DNA of 64,000 bases from contig NZ_WRXM01000002.1 of the NCBI RefSeq assembly GCF_010119205.1, positions 736,982-800,981 of the forward strand, written 5' to 3'. A program made the position numbers and the translations under genes. This document shows, piece by piece, positions 58,681-64,000 of the stretch. Position 1 is the first letter of the stretch; every line of letters starts with the position of its first letter. The DNA comes from Haloarcula limicola. Lineage in GTDB: Archaea > Halobacteriota > Halobacteria > Halobacteriales > Haloarculaceae. Under the pieces are notes generated by a model. The model ran no database searches and was not told the origin of the DNA. It saw only the letters and a program-made list of their open reading frames with translations.

Positions 58681-59321
58681 ATCGGTAGGTCGACAGTTCT
58701 CGATTCGACCGCCGGCTCCCGACGCGATTCTCCGATCCGGCGACACAGGTTGAGTTGAGTTCGGAGTAACTTCGGTTGTCTTTGCAAGCCTCGCGCACTT
58801 CCGGCGATTCGAATCCGACTCGGCTCGTATCGAGGCCGGCATATCAATCAGCAGTCTGATACCAACCCGTTTAGACCTCAGCGCACGAATAGAGCGCTCA
58901 CGACCCGCGCTGTAACGGTCTATTTCTGGATGTATCTCAGCGGTGTCACAAAGGTAGATTTCTCAGTGTTCGATTCGATATTTAGCGACTTATTTCCCGC
59001 AGATTTTGTCGAAATATGAACGCTATATACCCACCGACGATATACGCCGGACTCGATCGGCGGGACCGAGCGGCGACGCTCGAAGGAGTCCCGCAGTCTC
59101 CCGGCGAGAGCGCCGCTTCTCTCCCAGCGCTCGAAAGCCATTCGCCCTTCCCGTTAGGGACCGTGTACATTTCTGTCGACAAACCACCGACGGCGGCCGG
59201 AGTTTGCGCGCTGCGGCCGCCCGGGGCAGTCGGCGAACGCACTACCATGAACGCTGCTACAACTGCGTCGACGCGACCGCTGGCGTCGCGGGCGGACCGA
59301 GAGAGGGACAGAGCGTAACAG
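58681..59321. other. Long intergenic region upstream of the sulfation cassette
   Basis: No convincing gene. A 100-codon frame (59016-59318) begins at an ATG about 25 nt after TTATTT (58989-58994) and ends three bases before the sulfotransferase, but its product is not acidic and looks like chance coding. The shorter in-frame ATG at 59247 gives a 23-residue leader (MNAATTASTRPLASRADRER...). The stretch 58900-59030 is AT-rich with ATATAC and GATATT elements and is the probable promoter area. Confidence 0.35.
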
Positions 59322-60545
59322 ATGAGTCTGGAAAAGCCGCTGGGCAGCGCTCGACGGCAGGCCCACGAGAAGAGTCAGACGGTACGAGAGGAGGTCGTAT
59401 CGGCGGAGAAACGGGCGATACTGTCGGATCACCGCGCCGACGACTTCGACAGCGTCCTGCTGATCGCCTCCGCGTCGAGAGGCGGGAGCAGCCTCCTGTT
59501 CGATACCCTTCGGCATCACGAGGGGACGTGTAGCCCTGACGGCGAACACGGGAAGTGGTACACCTTCAACGGCGTCTGTTTCCCCGAGTTCGACTCCGAC
59601 CGCGTCCCCGCCGACTTCGACGACTTCGACCGGGAGGCCCTGCTGACGGACCTCCTCGCCGACGTGGGCGCGACGACGGCCGAGGGCGACCGGACCCACC
59701 GGATAGACGACGCGCTCGTCCGACTGCCGCTGCAGTTCCCCGAGCGGGATCTCCCCTACGGGGAGATGCGGGAGGCGATGCTGGACGGGGCATCGCTCGA
59801 CGAGGTCCTCGAAGACCACGGCGTCTCGCCGAAGCACTTCGACGAGTTCGCCGAGGAGGACACCGACGAGCGGCTCAACGACGAAGCCATCGAGGAGCGC
59901 CCGTTCATCACCTCTCACGACCACAAGCGCGGGCTCAGAGAGGAGGACTTCGGCCGGACGCTGGTGCTGAAGACCAGCGTCGACGCCTACCGGCTCCCCT
60001 GGATCCGCGAGCAGCTGTTCCCCGACACCGACGTCGACGTGGTCCACCTCACGCGGAACCCGGCGGCGTCGATCAACGGGCTCTACGACGGCTGGCGGCT
60101 GAACCGGGGGTTCCAGACCTACGACGTCGGCGACCTCGACTTAGAGGACTACGACGGGGAGCTCTGGAACTACGACCTGCCGCCGGGCTGGTCCGGTGAC
60201 GGCCGGCTCATCGACGCCTGTCTGCGGCAGTGGACGCAGGCGCAGGGTCACATCCTCGATGGCCGCGACGCCTTCGACGACGTCCACCGGGTCAGGTTCG
60301 AGGACCTCATCACCGACACCGAGTCCACGGTCGAGGAGATCGTCGACTTCGCCGGCCTCGGCGAGTCCGAACTACTCCGGGAGAACGCCGCGGACCTCAA
60401 TCAGGTGATGACGACGAAAGAGCCCGAACGCGCTCGCTGGCGGAACCGGGAGGAACTGGTCCGCGGCGCGCTCGACCGAGCGGACGAGCCGTTCGACGAC
60501 GTGGTCGAGCGCCTCGGCTATACGGAGGAGTCAGAGTGGATCTGA
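59322..60545 (+). CDS. PAPS-dependent sulfotransferase
   Basis: 407 residues. The 5'-phosphosulfate loop is in 'VLLIASASRGGSSLLFDTLR' (about 46-65) and the 3'-phosphate site in 'VDVVHLTRNPAASINGLYDG', the two hallmarks of sulfotransferases. The C-terminus has 'VRFEDLITDTESTVEEIVDF', the usual motif near the end of the fold. A soluble protein with no membrane span, it should transfer sulfate from PAPS to a sugar or other hydroxyl/amine acceptor. Its stop overlaps the next gene, and the third gene in the run encodes an APS kinase, so donor supply and use are linked. The acceptor is unknown; S-layer or archaellum glycans are reasonable guesses. Confidence 0.88.
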   Translation: MSLEKPLGSARRQAHEKSQTVREEVVSAEKRAILSDHRADDFDSVLLIASASRGGSSLLFDTLRHHEGTCSPDGEHGKWYTFNGVCFPEFDSDRVPADFDDFDREALLTDLLADVGATTAEGDRTHRIDDALVRLPLQFPERDLPYGEMREAMLDGASLDEVLEDHGVSPKHFDEFAEEDTDERLNDEAIEERPFITSHDHKRGLREEDFGRTLVLKTSVDAYRLPWIREQLFPDTDVDVVHLTRNPAASINGLYDGWRLNRGFQTYDVGDLDLEDYDGELWNYDLPPGWSGDGRLIDACLRQWTQAQGHILDGRDAFDDVHRVRFEDLITDTESTVEEIVDFAGLGESELLRENAADLNQVMTTKEPERARWRNREELVRGALDRADEPFDDVVERLGYTEESEWI

Positions 60546-61396
60546 CCGAGGCCGCCGCGTACCACGGGTCGACGTACGACGGCCGCGATTCGCCGGCGAG
60601 CGGCGACTACCGGGGACAGCTCGAGACCGCGTTCCTCTGTACGCTCGCCGAGGAGCCCGGCGACGACCCGGACGACTACCAGTTCCTCGAATCGCCCGAC
60701 GCCGAGGCGTTCAACGAGCAGGTCCGCACCTACGCGGACCGCCTCGCCGACCACGGCGTGGAGACGGTCGTCGAGGAATCACGGCATCCCAACGCCGTCT
60801 ACAGCGCGGACGCCTACCTCGGGTTCGACGGCGACCTCCTCCTCTCCCGGATGGCCTCGGAGGTCCGCAAGCCCGAGGAGCCGGAGCGCTTCGCCGTCGC
60901 CCACGACCGCGGCTACGACCCGGTCGTGCCGTTCCCGTCGGGCGAGCACTTCGAGATCAGCAGCGCGATTCCCTCGCCGTCGGGGCTGGTCGTCGGCGTC
61001 GGGAAGCGCAGTACCGAGACGGCGGCGAGACGACTCGCGTCGTTCGTCGACGCGGAGACGACCGTCGTCGGGATGAGCGACGACGTGCAGCACCTGATGG
61101 GCGCGCTCCGCCCCCTGCCCGACGGCCGGGCGGCGATCCGCCCCGCGCATCTCGACGACCCGGACGCAGTCGCACAGTGTTACGACGGTGTCCTCCGATT
61201 CGACGAGACCGAGGAGGTCACCCGGAAACAAGCGATGAACTTCACGATCGCAGCAGACGAGACCATACTCATGCCTAACGACACACCGACCACCGAGTCG
61301 AAGCTAGCCGAACAGTACGACGTCGAAACGACTGCCGTCGACGAAATCCGAAAAGGAGCGGGCGGACTGGCCTGCCTCACCGGGAGGGTCAACTGA
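60536..61396 (+). CDS. Amidinotransferase/dimethylargininase-superfamily protein
   Basis: 286 residues from a GTG at 60536, overlapping the sulfotransferase by ten bases. The pentein fold is recognisable: 'YSADAYLGFDGDLLLSRMAS', 'FPSGEHFEISSAIPSPSGLV', 'VGVGKRSTETAARRLASFVD', the catalytic His186 in 'MSDDVQHLMGALRPLPDGRA', and the catalytic Cys280 near the C-terminus in 'GAGGLACLTGRVN'. The E-G-G-D segment of dimethylargininases is E-I-S-S here (140-143), so substrate handling differs. Members hydrolyse guanidines to ureido products (citrulline) or transfer amidino groups. It ends on the first base of the APS kinase gene. Confidence 0.78.
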   Translation: MDLTEAAAYHGSTYDGRDSPASGDYRGQLETAFLCTLAEEPGDDPDDYQFLESPDAEAFNEQVRTYADRLADHGVETVVEESRHPNAVYSADAYLGFDGDLLLSRMASEVRKPEEPERFAVAHDRGYDPVVPFPSGEHFEISSAIPSPSGLVVGVGKRSTETAARRLASFVDAETTVVGMSDDVQHLMGALRPLPDGRAAIRPAHLDDPDAVAQCYDGVLRFDETEEVTRKQAMNFTIAADETILMPNDTPTTESKLAEQYDVETTAVDEIRKGAGGLACLTGRVN

Positions 61397-62253
61397 TGAC
61401 GGCCGAGACCACCTGGCTCTTCGGCCTCCCCTGTTCCGGGAAGTCCACCCTCGCCGAGGGGCTCGTCGGCCCGGACACGGTCCACCTGGACGGCGACTAC
61501 CTCCGAGAGACGCTCAACACGGACCTCGGCTTCTCGAAGGAGGACCGGACGGAGAACCTCCGTCGCGCCGCGGGCGTCGCACAGGCCCTGAACGAACAGG
61601 GCTTCGACGTCATCGCGTCGTTCATCACGCCGTACCGCTCCCAGCGAGAGCTCATCTACGAGAAGGTCGACGACGTCTCGTTCGTCCACGTCCAGGCCCC
61701 GGTCGAGGTCTGTGAGGAGCGGGACGTGAAAGGGATGTACCAGCAGGCTCGCGACGGCGAGATAGAAGGGTTCACCGGCGTCGACGACCCCTTCGAGGAG
61801 CCCGAGCCCGGCGAGGCCGACCTCGAGGTCCGGACGGCGACGCACTCCGAGGAGGAGACGCTCAAGAAGATCAACACCGAACTGGACATCAAGTTCGACC
61901 CGAGCCACCTCTTCGTCGGTCGCTGGCAGCCGCTGCACGACGGCCACCGAACCATCATCGACTCCGCGGCCGACAACGGCAAGGACGTCGTCATCGGCAT
62001 CCGCGACACCGAGCTGAGCGAGAAGAACCCGCTCACGGCCAAGGAGCGCAAGGAGCTCATCGACGAGGTGTACGGGGACCACCCCAACGTCGAGTCGACC
62101 ATCATCCCGGACGTCGACACCGTCGCCATCGGGCGCGACGTCGGATACACGGTCGTCTCGGTCCCCGAGGAGGTCGCACAGATCAGCGGGACCGACACCC
62201 GAGCGGAGTACGAGAAGAGCGAACTCCTCGCCGGTCAGCACTTCGGGGACTGA
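61396..62253 (+). CDS. APS kinase fused to an HxGH nucleotidyltransferase domain
   Basis: 285 residues. Residues 1-155 are a full adenylyl-sulfate kinase: P-loop 'GLPCSGKSTLAEGL', 'DGDYLRETLNTDLGFSKEDR', 'NLRRAAGVAQ', and the lid 'DVKGMYQQARDGEIEGFTGV'. Residues 168-285 are a cytidylyltransferase-like domain with 'GRWQPLHDGHRTII' (175-188, HxGH), 'NPLTAKERKELI' and 'ISGTDTR' (from 263), the ATP-binding signature of this superfamily, to which ATP sulfurylase also belongs. The second domain may make APS from ATP and sulfate, so the protein could make PAPS alone. It lies between the pentein gene and argG, which starts 7 bp after its stop. Confidence 0.85.
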   Translation: MTAETTWLFGLPCSGKSTLAEGLVGPDTVHLDGDYLRETLNTDLGFSKEDRTENLRRAAGVAQALNEQGFDVIASFITPYRSQRELIYEKVDDVSFVHVQAPVEVCEERDVKGMYQQARDGEIEGFTGVDDPFEEPEPGEADLEVRTATHSEEETLKKINTELDIKFDPSHLFVGRWQPLHDGHRTIIDSAADNGKDVVIGIRDTELSEKNPLTAKERKELIDEVYGDHPNVESTIIPDVDTVAIGRDVGYTVVSVPEEVAQISGTDTRAEYEKSELLAGQHFGD

Positions 62254-62259
62254 ACCGTC

Positions 62260-63537
62260 ATGTCAAGTACCACCGGAGACCGCGTCGCGCTCGCCTTCTC
62301 CGGCGGGCTCGATACGACGGTCTGTGTCCCGCTGTTGAAAGAAGAGTACGACTTCGACGAGGTCGTCGGCATCACCGTCGACGTCGGCCAGCCCGACGAG
62401 GAATTCGAGGAGGCCGAGGAGACCGCCGAAGCCCTCGACCTCGAACAGCACGTCGTCAGCGCCGAGGACGCCTTCGCGGACCTCTGTTTCGACGCCGTCC
62501 GCGCGAACGCGACCTACCAGGGCTACCCGCTCGGCACGGCGCTGGCCCGGCCCGTCATCGCGGCACAGATACTCGAGACCGCCAAGGAGCAGGGCTGTAG
62601 CGCCCTCGCTCACGGCTCGACCGGAAAGGGGAACGACCAGCTCCGGTTCGAGGCGGTCTGGCGCAAGTCCGACCTCGACGTCGTCGCCCCGGTCCGCGAA
62701 CTCGGCCTCACCCGCGACTGGGAGCAGGAGTACGCCGAGGAGCGCGGGCTCCCGGTCGAGGGCGGCGACGAGGGCCGCTACAGCATCGACACGAACCTCT
62801 GGACCCGCTCGGTCGAGGGCAGCGAACTCGAGGAGCCGGACCACGTTCCCGGCGAGGAGATCTACGAGTGGACCAGCGCTCCCGACGAGGAGACCGAGCG
62901 CGTCGAAGTGACGTTCGAGGACGGCTATCCGACCGCCGTGAACGGCGACGAACTCGACCCGGTCGAACTCGTCGAGCGACTGAACGACCTCGCCGGCCCG
63001 TACGGCGTCGGTCGGACGGACGTGATGGAGGACCGGATGCTCGGGCTCAAGGTCCGCGAGAACTACGAGCACCCCGCGGCGACGGTGCTGCTGAACGCGC
63101 ACGAGGCCCTCGAAGACCTCGTCCTGACGAAGGCCGAGCGGTCGTTCAAGCGGCAGGTCGACGACCAGTGGGCCGAGTACGCCTACGAGGGGCTCGTCGA
63201 CGCGCCGCTGATGGAGGCGCTGGAAGGGTTCATCGACCGGACGAACGGGCGCGTGACCGGCACCGTGACGATGCGGTTCGAGGGCGGGCAGGCCCGGCCG
63301 GTGGGCCGCGAGAGCGAGTACGCCGTCTACTCCGCCGACGCCGCCTCGTTCGACACCGAGTCGGTCGGCGACATCTCGCAGGCCGACGCGACCGGCGTCG
63401 CGAAGTACCACGGGTTCCAGGAGCGCCTCGCCCGCGAGGCCAGAGAGAGCGCGATGGATCGAGCGGCCGCGAAGGGGATCGCGGACGGCGGGACGCCGAT
63501 CGACGATCCCTCGGCGACCGGCGACGACGCGTCGTGA
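62260..63537 (+). CDS. argG: Argininosuccinate synthase
   Basis: 425 residues with the PP-loop 'VALAFSGGLDTTVCVPLLKE', 'ANATYQGYPLGTALARPVIA', 'ALAHGSTGKGNDQLRFEAVW', 'SIDTNLWTRSVEGSELE' and 'DRMLGLKVRENYEHPAATVL', all typical of ArgG. It joins citrulline and aspartate with ATP to form argininosuccinate in arginine synthesis. A somewhat long, acidic C-terminal tail ('ADGGTPIDDPSATGDDAS') is visible. argH is not next to it, although many haloarchaea pair argG with argH. It is seven bases from the APS kinase gene and likely in the same transcript. It may be the housekeeping copy or a paralogue. Confidence 0.93.
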   Translation: MSSTTGDRVALAFSGGLDTTVCVPLLKEEYDFDEVVGITVDVGQPDEEFEEAEETAEALDLEQHVVSAEDAFADLCFDAVRANATYQGYPLGTALARPVIAAQILETAKEQGCSALAHGSTGKGNDQLRFEAVWRKSDLDVVAPVRELGLTRDWEQEYAEERGLPVEGGDEGRYSIDTNLWTRSVEGSELEEPDHVPGEEIYEWTSAPDEETERVEVTFEDGYPTAVNGDELDPVELVERLNDLAGPYGVGRTDVMEDRMLGLKVRENYEHPAATVLLNAHEALEDLVLTKAERSFKRQVDDQWAEYAYEGLVDAPLMEALEGFIDRTNGRVTGTVTMRFEGGQARPVGRESEYAVYSADAASFDTESVGDISQADATGVAKYHGFQERLAREARESAMDRAAAKGIADGGTPIDDPSATGDDAS

Positions 63538-63582
63538 CGCGGCCGTAGCCGAAATCACACCACGTCTCACCCGCTTTCGACT

Positions 63583-63750
63583 ATGCTCACGTACGACAGA
63601 CTCCTCGCTTCGATACCGATACCGCTCGTCGGCGGCGCGATAGCCGGCTGGATCGGCCTCATTCCCATCACGCTGGGAGTCATCACCGGCAGCCTCCTGG
63701 GCTGTGCCCTCATGTTCGTCTCGCTGTTCGTCGTGCCCCCGGAAACGTGA
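63583..63750 (+). CDS. Small two-span membrane protein
   Basis: 55 residues from ATG 63583 ('MLTYDRLLASIPIPLVGGAI'), with two hydrophobic segments ('LVGGAIAGWIGLIPITLGVI' and 'GSLLGCALMFVSLFVV') and a short 'PPET' tail. It lies 45 bp after argG. Its composition (Gly/Ile/Leu, few charges) is that of a real membrane hairpin rather than a shadow frame. No family recognised. Confidence 0.6.
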   Translation: MLTYDRLLASIPIPLVGGAIAGWIGLIPITLGVITGSLLGCALMFVSLFVVPPET

Positions 63751-63820
63751 GCGCCCCGGTCGCAGCACAGTCAGTGAAACTGACCTTACACCTTTGTGGG
63801 AAGAACGCCCAGACACCGGC

Positions 63821-64000
63821 ATGGACAGGCGCGGGACCGCGGAGGTAGTCGGCTCGGCGCTGGTCAGCGGCGGCCTCGCCGTCGCGGGACTGCGGCTCTT
63901 CGCCGGCTCTATCGACTGGGTCCTGGTCGTCGGCCTCGTCGCCGGCGTCGCCATCGCGGCGGCGGCCAACTACCGCGGCCGAACCGGCCACGCCGACCGC
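63821..64000 (+). CDS. Start of a membrane protein gene (3' end outside window)
   Basis: ATG 63821 opens a frame that runs to the window edge (60 codons). It begins 'MDRRGTAEVVGSALVSGGLA' and has two hydrophobic segments ('ALVSGGLAVAGLRLFAG' and 'WVLVVGLVAGVAIAAAANY') followed by basic residues. A TATA-like CCTTACACC (63783-63791) lies upstream at a distance allowing a leader of a few bases. The family cannot be told from this fragment. Confidence 0.5.
   Translation, partial: MDRRGTAEVVGSALVSGGLAVAGLRLFAGSIDWVLVVGLVAGVAIAAAANYRGRTGHADR

Noticed and set aside
59016-59318. 100-codon ORF upstream of the sulfotransferase
   Set aside because: Although a TATA-like TTATTT is well placed, the product is not acidic, has no domain, and looks like chance coding; kept only as a possible leader.
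62263-63969. 568-codon minus-strand frame opposite argG
   Set aside because: Shadow of argG; the product is Arg/Val/Leu-rich without family motifs.

Overview
The window is high-GC chromosomal DNA from a halophilic archaeon (class Halobacteria). The evidence is a strongly acidic predicted proteome, TATA elements about 25-27 nt ahead of start codons with little or no leader, Tat (twin-arginine) export signals, HalX response regulators, many short winged-helix regulators of haloarchaeal type, and an archaeal RNase P RNA. I cannot name the genus from the sequence.

Layout. 1-2867: the end of a beta-helix surface protein and two glycosyltransferases. 2899-5350: a three-gene phosphorelay operon whose first gene fuses HxlR, receiver and HalX domains. 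5594-8855: a Tat-exported beta-helix protein and an asparagine-synthase-like gene. 9096-10678: two membrane-protein genes. 11043-17117: an amino-sugar acid module (DegT aminotransferase, Gfo/Idh oxidoreductase, hexapeptide acyltransferase, nucleotide-sugar dehydrogenase), interrupted by a reversed gene for a secreted beta-propeller. 17443-24085: winged-helix regulators around glmS and a second asparagine-synthase-like gene. 24660-28499: a signalling block of kinase, HalX regulator and RecA-like/wHTH protein. 28835-36848: M48 protease, an unknown protein, a putative metal permease, a hydrolase, an antiporter with its regulatory subunit, and an unusual membrane kinase. 36937-48693: uvrB, SDR, lipoprotein metalloprotease, rnpB, hisH, tRNA-Ser, ridA, ilvA, a K+ channel and citrate synthase. 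48926-58680: a PhoU/TrkA-C protein, aspartoacylase-like, threonine-synthase-like, thiolase, AAA ATPase and MBL hydrolase. 59322-63537: sulfotransferase, guanidino-modifying-type enzyme, APS kinase fused to a nucleotidyltransferase, and argG.

How the genes fit together. The first 23 kb looks like a cell-surface glycan locus. GlmS supplies glucosamine-6-P. The four-gene module matches the route from UDP-GlcNAc to a UDP-2,3-diacetamido-2,3-dideoxy uronic acid. The glycosyltransferases would use such sugars, and the asparagine-synthase-like proteins may amidate or otherwise modify the acids. The last 5 kb looks like a sulfation cassette: a bifunctional enzyme that could make PAPS from ATP and sulfate, next to the sulfotransferase that would use it. 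Signalling genes (six receiver- or kinase-containing proteins) and membrane-linked wHTH proteins are unusually dense between 2.9 and 37 kb.

Noncoding structure is rich. It includes paired operator-like palindromes (5506-5547), three direct repeats with an exact 22-bp period (24396-24455), a 51-bp inverted repeat bracketing hisH between rnpB and tRNA-Ser, a family of related palindromic elements, and several short leader ORFs abutting surface-sugar genes.
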